DNA of 9,510 bases from positions 1-9,510 of the forward strand of contig JBKPDO010000145.1 in the NCBI GenBank assembly GCA_046727955.1, read 5' to 3'. Position numbers and translations under genes: made by a program. The stretch's first letter is position 1. Every line of letters begins with the position of its first letter. Source of the stretch: DASVXQ01 sp046727955 (lineage in GTDB: Bacteria > Actinomycetota > CALGFH01). Of the stretch, positions 1 to 6,995 are shown piece by piece. The notes under the pieces were generated by a model. That model ran no database searches. It was not told the DNA's origin and worked only from the letters and a program-made list of their open reading frames with translations.

Positions 1-498
1 GGGCGGTACCGGTCGGCGGCCGCCAGGCTGGCCGCGGCCATCCCGCGCGCCTTCGCGGGAGCGGGCGGCTACCACCGCTACGCGCTGCCCTCCGGCGGTC
101 ACGGCCTGGGGCGGAGCGGCGGTCCTGACGCCGCCGTGGCCTGGCTGGCGCCGCCGTTCGCACCGGCCGACCCGGCCGTGCTGGCGGCGGTGGAGCGCAC
201 CGGCGAGCAGCTCGGCCCGGACGGCGGCGGAGCGGTGCCCGGGCTTCCCTGGCGCGGGCGCGAGTTCTGGACCCCGGCCACGGCGTCGTTCGCGCTCGCG
301 GCCATGGCCTCGGGCGATCGTGCGGCCGCCGAGCGGCGCCTTGGCTGGCTGCTGGACCACCGCACCGCCTTGGGCGCATTCCCCGAGCGGGTGCGCCGCG
401 CCAGCGGCGAGCTCCGCTCGGTCGCCCCACTCGCCTGGACCCACGCCATCGTCCTGCTCACCCTCACCAGCGAGACCCACCTCCCACCAATCCCCTGA
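1..498 (+). CDS. GH15-like glycosidase (glucoamylase/trehalase type), C-terminal fragment
   Basis: The reading frame is open from the first base and ends at TGA 496-498, so only the last 165 residues are present and the true start lies outside the window. The visible part looks like the end of the (alpha/alpha)6 barrel of glycoside hydrolase family 15 enzymes, which release glucose from alpha-glucans or related sugars. The supporting patterns are DAAVAWLAPPF, then FWTPATASFALAAMASGD, AERRLGWLLDHRT, LGAFPERV and SVAPLAWTHAIVLLTL. The Glu of FPERV (bases 385-387) lies where GH15 enzymes carry the general base, but I infer this from pattern only. An internal GTG at 136 would be a false start, because the similarity continues upstream of it (GGYHRYALPSGG). 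It is convergent with the transporter gene that follows. Substrate and full domain structure cannot be judged from the fragment. Confidence 0.7.
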   Translation, partial: GRYRSAAARLAAAIPRAFAGAGGYHRYALPSGGHGLGRSGGPDAAVAWLAPPFAPADPAVLAAVERTGEQLGPDGGGAVPGLPWRGREFWTPATASFALAAMASGDRAAAERRLGWLLDHRTALGAFPERVRRASGELRSVAPLAWTHAIVLLTLTSETHLPPIP

Positions 499-522
499 CC
501 GCCCCTACGCCCCCCGGCCGGC

Positions 523-563
523 GACGCCCGAGCCCCCGGCCCCGGGACGCCCGAGCCCCCGGG
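523..563. repeat. Imperfect direct repeat in the convergent gap
   Basis: A 17-base block (GACGCCCGAGCCCCCGG) occurs at 523-539 and again at 546-562, a period of 23 bases. It fills the 73-base gap between the stop of the GH15-like gene and the stop of the AI-2E-family gene. The region is nearly all G and C and could fold, but I see no clean stem followed by a T-run, so I do not call a terminator. It is probably a local duplication. Confidence 0.6.
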
Positions 564-571
564 CCCGAGAC

Positions 572-1849
572 CTACCGCGGCCGGTGGGGCCCGCCAGAGC
601 CGGTGGCGGCGGTTTGCGAGCGCGAGGCCTCCTCCGCCTCGCCGGTGGCCTCCTCCGCTGGAAGCTCAGCGGCCTCCTCCGCTGGAAGCTCAGCGGCCTC
701 GTCAGCGGTGATCTCGGACGTCCGCGCGTGTGCCTCGGCCGCTTCGCGGGCCTCGAGCTGCTCCGTCAGCAGGACCTTCAGGGCGGCCGCGACCGGGATC
801 GCCATCAGGGCGCCAACCAGGCCGAGCGCGGTCGCGCCGATCAGACCCGCCAGCAGGACAGCCGCGGCGCTCAGGTTGACCGTGCTGCGCAGGATCCGAG
901 GGGCGATGAAATAGTTCTCGACCTGCTGGTACACCACGAAAAAGACGGCTACCAGCACGGTCGTCGGCCACAGGTCCGTGGCGAACAGCGCCACCAGGAC
1001 GCCGATCACCGCCCCCAGCGTCGCGCCGATCATCGGGATGAGATCGCAGATCGCCACCACGAACGCCAGCGGCACGGAGAACGGCACCTTGAGCACCGTG
1101 AAGGCCACGAACGACGCCAGGCCGGCGACGAGCGAGACCAGGATGTTCCCGATCATGTACGCGCCGACCTTGTCGATCACCACGTCGGCCATGCGCGCGA
1201 ACCGGGCCCGGCGGGCGCGCGGGAACAGGCGCATCAGGCCGTGGCGCAGCCGCGGCAGGTCGGCCATGAAGTAGATGGTGAGCACCAGCACGGTCAAGGT
1301 GGAAAACAGCGCGCCGAACAACCGGCCAGTGATCCCGAGCAGGCCGGAGCTCAGTCTGCCCGGCAGGCTCGACAACAGGCTCTGGACCTGGCGGGTCAGG
1401 TTGAAGCGGTCGCTCAGCTCGCGGAAGCGGACCGAGCGGTCCTGAAGATTCGCGACGTAGTGGGGGAAATCCCGGACCAGCGCCTGGAACTGGTCGACCA
1501 TCGCCGGGATCACCGACATCAGGAACCCGGCCAACAGGCCCAGCAGCAGGACGAAGATCACCAGCACCGCAAGGCCCCGCCGCACGCCCCAGCGGGTCAG
1601 GGCACGGACGGCGGGGTCCAGGCTGATCGCCACGAACAGGGCGATGAGCACCCGGATCAGCACCGCACGGGCGGTGTAGACCGCCGCGGCCGCCGCCAGC
1701 GTGGCGAGGACCCCGAGGCTTGCGTAGGCCCCCCAGCGGAACAGCGTTATCGGGCGCACGCGCGAATCCACGTCCGGCTCGGACTCCGGGCCGGACGGAG
1801 GGGTCGCCTCAGCACGCGGTCGTGCGCCCGGTTGCTCTGCGCTATCCAT
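572..1849 (-). CDS. AI-2E family (UPF0118) transporter
   Basis: This is a 425-residue polytopic inner-membrane protein of the AI-2E/UPF0118 exporter family, whose members have been linked to autoinducer-2 export or Na+/H+ exchange; the substrate here is unknown. It has two N-terminal hydrophobic segments (about residues 42-78), another pair around 92-115, a soluble helical stretch (about 116-180), and then the conserved C-terminal bundle. Family signatures are FMADLPRLR (194-202), DLIPMIGATLGA (269-280) and QQVENYFIAPRIL (308-320). I chose the ATG at 1849 over the upstream in-frame start at 1906 because GGAG lies 5 bases before it and the family N-terminus needs no more. The tail (about 366-425) is hydrophilic and acidic with an exact 8-residue repeat (AAELPAEE), and is longer than usual for the family. 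The gene is divergent from pafA. Confidence 0.9.
   Translation of the reverse strand: MDSAEQPGARPRAEATPPSGPESEPDVDSRVRPITLFRWGAYASLGVLATLAAAAAVYTARAVLIRVLIALFVAISLDPAVRALTRWGVRRGLAVLVIFVLLLGLLAGFLMSVIPAMVDQFQALVRDFPHYVANLQDRSVRFRELSDRFNLTRQVQSLLSSLPGRLSSGLLGITGRLFGALFSTLTVLVLTIYFMADLPRLRHGLMRLFPRARRARFARMADVVIDKVGAYMIGNILVSLVAGLASFVAFTVLKVPFSVPLAFVVAICDLIPMIGATLGAVIGVLVALFATDLWPTTVLVAVFFVVYQQVENYFIAPRILRSTVNLSAAAVLLAGLIGATALGLVGALMAIPVAAALKVLLTEQLEAREAAEAHARTSEITADEAAELPAEEAAELPAEEATGEAEEASRSQTAATGSGGPHRPR
647..694. repeat. 24-bp perfect tandem duplication inside the AI-2E gene
   Basis: Two identical 24-base units (647-670 and 671-694) lie head to tail in the 3' end of the transporter gene, followed by a partial third copy (GGCCTCGTCAGCGG). 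Because 24 is a multiple of 3, the repeat stays in frame and encodes a doubled acidic AAELPAEE unit in the cytoplasmic tail. Copy number may vary between strains through slippage. Confidence 0.9.
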
Positions 1850-1994
1850 GTTGACTCCATCGTTGTACGTCAGAAACGCTACTACCTGGTTGCCACATGC
1901 CGACACGAGGTCCGTTGGTGATCGAGAGTGCCGAGCGGTGGAGCCGATGGGCCTTCCAGCCTTCCAGCCTCACATAGACGACGGGATGGTCGCA

Positions 1995-2000
1995 TAAGAT
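1995..2000 (+). promoter_or_regulatory. Candidate -10 element for pafA
   Basis: TAAGAT at 1995-2000 fits the actinobacterial TANNNT -10 pattern and would start transcription about 40 bases before the PafA start codon. I see no convincing -35 hexamer 16-19 bases upstream. The 200-base gap between the transporter and pafA otherwise contains only a short doubled CCTTCCAG near 1953-1968. Confidence 0.35.
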
Positions 2001-2049
2001 TGCGATGTCCTGAAGCACGCTGCCAAGCGGCGCGAGTACGATGGCTCGC

Positions 2050-3408
2050 ATGGACCGGCGCATCTTTGGCCTTGAGAACGAATACGGGGTCACCTGCACG
2101 TTCCGAGGGCAGCGCCGCCTGTCTCCCGACGAGGTCGCCCGCTACCTGTTCCGGCGGGTGGTGTCGTGGGGCCGCTCCTCCAACGTGTTCCTCGAGAACG
2201 GCGCCCGCCTCTATCTGGACGTGGGCTCCCACCCCGAGTACGCCACCCCCGAGTGCGACTCGGTGCTCGAGCTGATCACCCACGACAAGGCCGGCGAGCG
2301 CACCCTCGAGTACCTGCTCGCCGCGGCCGAGGCGCGCCTGCACGAGGAGGGCATCGCCGGGCAGATCTTCCTGTTCAAGAACAACACCGACTCCGCCGGC
2401 AACTCCTACGGCTGCCACGAGAACTACCTGGTCTCGCGCTACGGCGAGTTCCAGCGCCTGGCCGACGTGCTGATCCCCTTCTTCGTCAGCCGGCAGATCC
2501 TCTGCGGCGCCGGCAAGGTGCTGGCCACCCCGCGTGGCGCGGTGTACTGCATCGCGCAGCGGGCCGAGCACATCTGGGAGGGCGTCTCCTCGGCGACCAC
2601 CCGCTCGCGGCCGATCATCAACACGCGCGACGAGCCCCACGCCGACGCCGAGCGCTACCGCCGCCTGCACGTGATCGTGGGCGACTCGAACATGTCGGAG
2701 TGGTCGGCGTTCCTGAAGGTGGGCGCCACCGACCTGGTGCTCGCGATGATCGAGGAGGCCACCGTCCTGCGCGACCTGACGCTGGACAACCCGATCAGGG
2801 CCATCCGCGAGATCTCCCATGACATGACCTGCCGCCGCAAGGTCCGCCTGGCCAATAACCGCGAGGCCAGCGCCCTGGAGATCCAGCGCGAGTACTTCGA
2901 GAAGGCCGCCCGCTTCGTGGACCGGCGCGACGCCGGCGAGACCGCCAAGAAGGTCATCGACATGTGGGGCCACGTGCTGGACTCGCTGGAGCAGCAGAAC
3001 CTCGACGCGATCGGGCGCCAGGTCGACTGGGTGACCAAGTACCTGCTGATCGAGCGGGCCAGGGAGCGGCACAACCTGCCGCTGTCGCATCCCAAGATCG
3101 CGCTGATCGACCTCACCTACCACGACGTCAACCGCAAGCGCGGCCTGTACTACCTGCTGGAGCGCAGCGGCGCGGTGGAGCGCATGTGTGACACCCGCGC
3201 CATCGACCGGGCAACCCAGGAGCCGCCGCAGACCACCCGCGCCCGGCTGCGCGGCGAGTTCATCCGCCAGGCCAAGGAGCGCCGCCGCGACTACACCGTC
3301 GACTGGGTCCACCTGAAGCTGAACGACCAGGCGCAGCGAACTGTCCTGTGCAAGGACCCGTTCCGCGCCTACGACGACCGCGTCGACAAGCTAATAGCAT
3401 CGATGTGA
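2050..3408 (+). CDS. pafA: Pup--protein ligase PafA
   Basis: PafA uses ATP to phosphorylate the C-terminal glutamate of Pup and joins it to lysine side chains of target proteins, marking them for the mycobacterial-type proteasome. From the ATG at 2050 the protein is 452 residues, the length I recall for the M. tuberculosis enzyme, and begins MDRRIFGLENEYGVTCTF as expected; an ATG at 2041 would add three residues, and neither start has a clear ribosome binding site. Conserved landmarks are the Mg/ATP-site glutamate (E9) in GLENEYG, the catalytic-base aspartate in RLYLDVGSHPEYATPE (D57), KNNTDSAGNSYGCHENY (about 110-126), SRPIINTRDEPHAD (about 186-199), HVIVGDSNMSE (about 207-217), PPQTTRARLRGEF near the C-terminus, and the ending LNDQAQRTVLCKDPF...LIASM. 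Unlike the usual order, no pup or proteasome subunit gene lies directly upstream and pafBC is not next to it. Confidence 0.98.
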   Translation: MDRRIFGLENEYGVTCTFRGQRRLSPDEVARYLFRRVVSWGRSSNVFLENGARLYLDVGSHPEYATPECDSVLELITHDKAGERTLEYLLAAAEARLHEEGIAGQIFLFKNNTDSAGNSYGCHENYLVSRYGEFQRLADVLIPFFVSRQILCGAGKVLATPRGAVYCIAQRAEHIWEGVSSATTRSRPIINTRDEPHADAERYRRLHVIVGDSNMSEWSAFLKVGATDLVLAMIEEATVLRDLTLDNPIRAIREISHDMTCRRKVRLANNREASALEIQREYFEKAARFVDRRDAGETAKKVIDMWGHVLDSLEQQNLDAIGRQVDWVTKYLLIERARERHNLPLSHPKIALIDLTYHDVNRKRGLYYLLERSGAVERMCDTRAIDRATQEPPQTTRARLRGEFIRQAKERRRDYTVDWVHLKLNDQAQRTVLCKDPFRAYDDRVDKLIASM

Positions 3409-4973
3409 CGCCCACGGGGCTCCACCGGCGGCGCCCTCCGCCCCCGCTGGCGCCGCGCGCGCCAGCCGATGAGGAGGGCGGCGACCGCGCCGCCGTAGCG
3501 GCTCAGGAAGGCCAGGAAGGTGTCGCGCAGGTTCTGCGCGGCGCCCGGGAGCACCCCGCCAGGCGCCGGGAACCCGGCGGGCGCCGCCGGCACCAGGGTG
3601 ATCGACAGCGCGACCGCGCCGAGACTGATGACACTCCACGGCACGACCGCGACGATCCCGAGCAGCGGCAGCTCGTGCCAGTAGAACACCCAGGGTGTCA
3701 GCATGAGGTAGAAGAGGAAATAGCCGGCGATCCTGGGCCAGGGGTCCTCGTCCGCCCGCAGCTTGCGCGCCACCACCACGAACGCCACCAGGATGGCGGC
3801 CATGGCCAGCTCGCGCCCGGCCCGCTCCCCGATGGCGGCCGCCGCGGTTGGATCGACCCGGCCGAGCGGCAGCGCCGCGGCGACCAGGCGGCGCACCAGG
3901 TTCGGCGGGCTGCCGCTGGAGTAGTGGGTGCTCACGTCCACCGCGGAGGTGAACAGGCTGGTGCCGGCGCTCGCGAAGGGCAGGTAGGCGAGAGCTGTGA
4001 GGGCGGCGCCGAGCGCCCCGAGGCGGGCGACCGCGCCGGCCCGGGCGCGCCTGCTCGGCCTCCCGGCCGCGAGCCAGATGCCGTACAGCGCGGCCAACGG
4101 CCCCATGTAGACCTTGACCAGGAACAGCACCACCAGCAGCACGAAGGCGGCCAGGTGGCGGCCGCGAAGATGGGCCAGGAGGGCCGCCGCGACGAGCAGC
4201 AGCAGCAGCGCGTCGATGTGCGCTGACATCGCGATCGCCTGCAGCACCATCGGGTTCCATGCGATCAGCAGGACCGGCCAGCGCGGGTCCGGGTCCGCAC
4301 CGGCCGCGGCAGCCGTCGCCCGGGCGGCCCTGTCCCTGTGGCGAAGGGCCTGGACCAGCAGCGCCACCGCGCCCAGCTCGGCCAGGGTCAGCAGGACCTT
4401 CATCCACAGCACCCAGGCCAGCATGCTGGCGCCCGACACGACCGCGACCAGGCGCAGGAGCAGCAGGAACGGCGGCCCGTAGACCGGACCGGTCAACCGC
4501 CACGACCAGAACGGGTGCCAGCTGTCGAAGGGGTACTGGTCGGGAAAGGAGACGTACGGGTTGGCGCCGTACGCCGTCTGGACCTTGCCGTAGAAGGAGT
4601 AGGCGTAGACGTCCCTCGAGGCCACCGGCGGCACCGTTATCGCCAGCAGGTGCAGCGCGATCGCCCCGGCTACCAGCAGCCCAAGGCTGAGCCTGCGGCC
4701 GCGGCGCCACTGCCACACCGCGAAGGCGAATGAGGCCATCGACACCAGCCAGAAGGGGGTCACCAGGCCCTGCGGCCTGGGCTCCACGTCGAAGTCGTGG
4801 TTGGTCGGCAGCGCGTGCATGGACGCCAGCTGCGGCGCCAGCGGCACGACCAGGAACAGCCCGATGCCGAGCGCGATGCCGACCAGGCACGCCAGCAGCA
4901 CCTCGCGGTCACTGCGGCGCTGCAGCCAGCCGCCGACCTGGGCGATCGCCCCTCGGCCGACCCGGGCGGTCAT
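3369..4973 (-). CDS. GT-C membrane mannosyltransferase, MptB/GT87-like
   Basis: A 534-residue protein with about a dozen hydrophobic segments spread from residue 25 to 510, as in GT-C glycosyltransferases that use polyprenyl-phosphate sugars at the outer face of the membrane. The first large loop holds the family hallmark SRDVYAYSFYGK (119-130), with D121 as the likely catalytic acidic residue, followed by GANPYVSFPDQYPFDSW and TGPVYGPPFLLLLRL. This pattern resembles MptB-type alpha-1,6-mannosyltransferases, which build the mannan core of lipomannan in mycobacteria and corynebacteria; another GT87-like specificity is possible. The ATG at 4973 overlaps the TGA of the DUF3866 gene (ATGA), so translation is probably coupled. 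At its 3' end the coding region runs 40 bases into the 3' end of pafA on the opposite strand. The last 35 residues are basic and less conserved-looking. Confidence 0.8.
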   Translation of the reverse strand: MTARVGRGAIAQVGGWLQRRSDREVLLACLVGIALGIGLFLVVPLAPQLASMHALPTNHDFDVEPRPQGLVTPFWLVSMASFAFAVWQWRRGRRLSLGLLVAGAIALHLLAITVPPVASRDVYAYSFYGKVQTAYGANPYVSFPDQYPFDSWHPFWSWRLTGPVYGPPFLLLLRLVAVVSGASMLAWVLWMKVLLTLAELGAVALLVQALRHRDRAARATAAAAGADPDPRWPVLLIAWNPMVLQAIAMSAHIDALLLLLVAAALLAHLRGRHLAAFVLLVVLFLVKVYMGPLAALYGIWLAAGRPSRRARAGAVARLGALGAALTALAYLPFASAGTSLFTSAVDVSTHYSSGSPPNLVRRLVAAALPLGRVDPTAAAAIGERAGRELAMAAILVAFVVVARKLRADEDPWPRIAGYFLFYLMLTPWVFYWHELPLLGIVAVVPWSVISLGAVALSITLVPAAPAGFPAPGGVLPGAAQNLRDTFLAFLSRYGGAVAALLIGWRARRQRGRRAPPVEPRGRHIDAISLSTRSS

Positions 4974-6079
4974 CCCTGGGCCTCCGCAGCCGCCTCTCTC
5001 ACAGCCAGGCGGCCGGCGAGCGTGCCGGCGGCCGCCGCGGCCTTGAAGAACACCGGGTCGTCGTCGGGCCCGCGGCCCATCGTCCGCACCTGGAGGCCCC
5101 AGGCCGCGAGCAGCTTGCCGGCGTCGGGTGGGTCCACCGGCACGACCTGGTGGCGGGCGCTGACCCCGGCGGCCTCGAGCTGCTGCCGCACCAGCGCGGC
5201 GAGCGACTGGTCGGCCAGCTCCGGCAGGGCGACGCGCGCGGGCGCGAGGGCGAGCCGGCCCAGCGCGGTCAGGCTGTGGTGGCTGACCCCGCGGTGGCGC
5301 TCGCGCGCGTCCGTGGTAGACATGCGCAGGCAGGCGACCGGCCGGCCGCCGAGCGCCGCGACCGCGTTGAGCGCCTCCGCCACCTGGATCCCCGAGTAGC
5401 CGAGGGCGGTGCCGGTGCCCATCCCACCAGGGCCCTGAGCAACCACCACGACGTCGGCGCGAAGCACGGCGCGCGCGGCGACCAGGCCGGAGTGCAGCGT
5501 GACCGCCTCCAGGTCGCCGCCGAACGCCTGGCCGGCGGTGACGATCCCCGCGACCAGGCCGCTCGCGCGCAGCTCAGCCGCCAGGCGAGAGAACGCCAGC
5601 GGCAGGGCGGCGCCGTCGCTCATCACGTAGGCGACAGTGAGGTCGCCGTCGACGGCGCGGGCGGCCGCGGCGGCCACCGGCACCATGGAGTGCAGCTCGG
5701 CGCAGACGACCGGCAGGCCCTCGAGACCGGTCACGGCCGCCACCGCCGCCCGGTGCGGGCTCGCCTCCTCCTCGACCGCCAGGACCCGCACCTGCGACGG
5801 GGTGTAGCGGGCCTTCATCACGTGGCCCGGCCTGTCGTCGTCCAGCTCGCGACCGTCGAGCCGCGCCATCACCAGGTGGAAGCCGCCGGTGCCGAGGCCG
5901 AGCGCGACCGCGGTGGTGTTGAGCGCCACGCGGTCGCCGACCTCGAGCGGACCGAGCAGGGCGTCGTAGCCGAGCGCCCGCGCCTCGGCCCCGTCGGGCT
6001 CGACGGTGACCATCACCTCGGTGGCGCCAGGCCGGCGCCCGAGGACCGCCGTCACCCGCCCGCCCCGTACGCGGATCAC
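4970..6079 (-). CDS. DUF3866 family protein
   Basis: The protein has 369 residues from GTG 6079 and matches my memory of the actinobacterial family DUF3866, whose biochemical role is unknown. It opens VIRVRGGRVTAVLGRRPGA, then has VALNTTAVALGLGTGGFHLVMA, GHVMKARYTPSQV, VAYVMSDGAALPLAFSRL, GQAFGGDLEAVTLHSGLVAA, VVAQGPGGMGTGTALGYSG and HRGVSHHSLTALG. The several Gly-rich loops and the His-rich RHRGVSHHS stretch suggest an enzyme or ligand-binding protein; no signal peptide or membrane segment is visible. I chose GTG 6079 rather than GTG 6127 because the longer form would begin inside the MITE-like element and its first 16 residues are not family-like. Its start overlaps the regulator's stop (GTGA) and its stop overlaps the mannosyltransferase start (ATGA), so the three genes look like one operon. 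A weak AGGCGG lies upstream of the GTG. Confidence 0.87.
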   Translation of the reverse strand: MIRVRGGRVTAVLGRRPGATEVMVTVEPDGAEARALGYDALLGPLEVGDRVALNTTAVALGLGTGGFHLVMARLDGRELDDDRPGHVMKARYTPSQVRVLAVEEEASPHRAAVAAVTGLEGLPVVCAELHSMVPVAAAAARAVDGDLTVAYVMSDGAALPLAFSRLAAELRASGLVAGIVTAGQAFGGDLEAVTLHSGLVAARAVLRADVVVVAQGPGGMGTGTALGYSGIQVAEALNAVAALGGRPVACLRMSTTDARERHRGVSHHSLTALGRLALAPARVALPELADQSLAALVRQQLEAAGVSARHQVVPVDPPDAGKLLAAWGLQVRTMGRGPDDDPVFFKAAAAAGTLAGRLAVREAAAEAQG

Positions 6080-6870
6080 GCGCTGCCCGCCGCCTGAGAG
6101 CCTGTTTGCAATGGGGCACTGGCGCACGGCGAAGCTGCGCGACCGCGGCGCTTATCCTCAGCCATGGGATCAAGTGGAGGTACCCGATGGGGGGTTCGGG
6201 GGGAGCTGTCTCGGGCTCCCCCCGAATGCGAACAGGCTCTGAGGACGTAGGCGCACTCCAGGTCACCCGACTGGATGTGGGAGATGCGGTCGACCTCCAC
6301 GCCGGGACCGGCGAGCTGGCGGAACAGCGCCAGCTCGTGGCTGCAGGCGCTGGGGTGAGCCCCGGCCACGCCGGAGATCGCGCAGTTGTGCTCGCGCACC
6401 AGGTAGCGGTCCTCGCCGGCCGGCTCCCACTCCGCCATGTAGCCGTTCTCGTCCTGGATGGCGGCCAGCGCGCTGGCCAGCTCTGGCAGAGTGCGGCCGG
6501 CGGTCCGCTCGGCGTACTGCTCCGCGAGGGCCTGCTGGCGGTGGGTGAACAGGCGCTCGATCGCGGCCGGGCCGAGCTGCGCGCGGACCGCCTCGAGCAG
6601 CTGGCCGGCGAGCTGCCGGTAGTTGCGGGGGAACAGCTCATGGCCGGCCTCGGTGAGGGCGTACAGGTGGGCGGGCCGGCCCCGACCAAGGGCGCGGGTC
6701 GTCTGCTCCACCAGGCCCTCGCCCTCGAGCGCCTCCAGGTGGCGACGCACCGCCACCGACGACACGCCCAGGACCTCGTGCAGTTGCGCGACGGTCTGCG
6801 GGCCGTTGCGCTTGAGCAGCTCGAGCACCACCGCGCGCCGGGTCGGGGGGCTGGGAGCGGCCTCTGTCAC
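6076..6870 (-). CDS. SufR-like Fe-S HTH transcriptional regulator with MITE-derived C-terminal tail
   Basis: The ORF encodes 264 residues from GTG 6870, which has GGAG 5 bases upstream. Residues about 10-75 form a winged helix (RRAVVLELLKRNGPQTVAQL, VSSVAVRRHLEALEGEGLV, then the wing GRGRPAHLYALTEAG). Residues about 80-210 match SufR-type regulators, including ENGYMAEWE and the cysteine-bearing end: C163 in EHNCAISGVAG, C176 twelve residues later in PSACSHEL, and C206 in SGDLECAYVL. SufR proteins bind a [4Fe-4S] cluster through such cysteines and repress suf genes when the cluster is intact; no suf gene is in this window, so the target here is unknown. From residue 211 onward (RACSHSGG...) the frame reads through the 142-bp inserted element, adding about 54 low-complexity, probably non-native residues before TGA, which overlaps the GTG of the DUF3866 gene. 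It is divergent from pafB. Confidence 0.85.
   Translation of the reverse strand: MTEAAPSPPTRRAVVLELLKRNGPQTVAQLHEVLGVSSVAVRRHLEALEGEGLVEQTTRALGRGRPAHLYALTEAGHELFPRNYRQLAGQLLEAVRAQLGPAAIERLFTHRQQALAEQYAERTAGRTLPELASALAAIQDENGYMAEWEPAGEDRYLVREHNCAISGVAGAHPSACSHELALFRQLAGPGVEVDRISHIQSGDLECAYVLRACSHSGGARDSSPRTPHRVPPLDPMAEDKRRGRAASPCASAPLQTGSQAAGSA
6153..6189 (+). promoter_or_regulatory. Relic transposase start signals inside the MITE
   Basis: Reading rightwards inside the element, TATCCT (6153-6158) fits a TANNNT -10, and GGAGG (6176-6180) stands 6 bases before ATG (6187-6189). This is the arrangement expected for the 5' end of a transposase gene left behind after internal deletion. If still active it would send transcription into the 3' end of the SufR-like gene in antisense. 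No -35 hexamer is recognisable. Confidence 0.35.
6195..6226. repeat. 12-bp perfect inverted repeat (hairpin) in the MITE
   Basis: TTCGGGGGGAGC (6195-6206) pairs perfectly with GCTCCCCCCGAA (6215-6226) around an 8-base loop, directly next to the right terminal repeat. The stem is strongly GC-rich. There is no T-run on either side, so it is not a classical intrinsic terminator, but it could slow polymerase or shape mRNA between the regulator and DUF3866 genes. Subterminal hairpins of this kind are common in insertion elements. Confidence 0.85.
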
Positions 6871-6960
6871 GCTGGCTCCGATGTGCTGTGGACGGGGTCG
6901 CCGTCAGGCTACCGCGTATCCAGCGGCGGCCGCATGGGTCAGCAGGCAGTTTCCACAGCC

Positions 6961-6976
6961 GTGAACAGGTGTTCGA
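6961..6976. promoter_or_regulatory. LexA-type SOS box upstream of pafBC
   Basis: TGAACAGGTGTTCG (6962-6975) matches 13 of 14 positions of the Gram-positive SOS box CGAACRNRYGTTCG, and the wider GTGAACAGGTGTTCGA matches 10 of the 12 fixed positions of the mycobacterial form TCGAAC-N4-GTTCGA. It lies in the divergent gap, overlapping the -35 position of the candidate pafB promoter and about 80 bases before the pafB start codon, a position suited to repression by LexA. It could also serve the SofR-side gene, whose start is about 90 bases away on the other side (the SufR-like regulator). Confidence 0.65.
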
Positions 6977-6995
6977 TTCTTCGGCGCGGACCTGT

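Larger units (their letters stand above)
6098..6239. mobile_element. MITE-like element, IS5 family (IS1031-type ends)
   Basis: A 142-bp element has terminal inverted repeats GAGCCTGTTTGCA (6098-6110) and, on the opposite strand, GAGCCTGTTCGCA (6239 down to 6227): 12 of 13 bases match. It is flanked by the 3-base direct repeat TGA (6095-6097 and 6240-6242), which fits the TNA target duplication of the IS1031 group of IS5-family elements; the GAGCCTGTT end is also of that type as I know it. There is no room for a transposase, so it is a non-autonomous derivative. The left half holds what looks like the promoter, Shine-Dalgarno and ATG of a parental transposase gene, and the right half a strong hairpin beside the right repeat. 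It lies at the junction of the regulator and DUF3866 genes. Family assignment is inference; repeats and duplication are directly visible. Confidence 0.8.

Noticed and set aside
499..571. Bidirectional terminator between the GH15-like and AI-2E-family genes
   Set aside because: GC-rich with a direct repeat, but I found no clear stem with a T-run.
320..1921. Long plus-strand frame across the AI-2E-family gene
   Set aside because: It is rich in Arg, Gln, His and Asp in the manner of an antisense shadow, starts inside the GH15-like gene and has no family-like motif.
1850..2049. A pup gene just before pafA
   Set aside because: No frame in the gap encodes a small protein ending in Gly-Gly-Gln or Gly-Gly-Glu.
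1882..3312. Long minus-strand open frame opposite pafA
   Set aside because: It mirrors pafA, whose identity is certain, and its translation is a low-complexity run of Val, Ala, Leu and Gly caused by high third-position GC.
4730..6097. Long plus-strand frame opposite the DUF3866 gene
   Set aside because: Arg/His/Gly-rich shadow; the opposite strand has clear family motifs and coupled start and stop sites.
6195..6226. Intrinsic terminator between the regulator and DUF3866 genes
   Set aside because: The stem is perfect but there is no T-run on either side, and the genes are translationally coupled.
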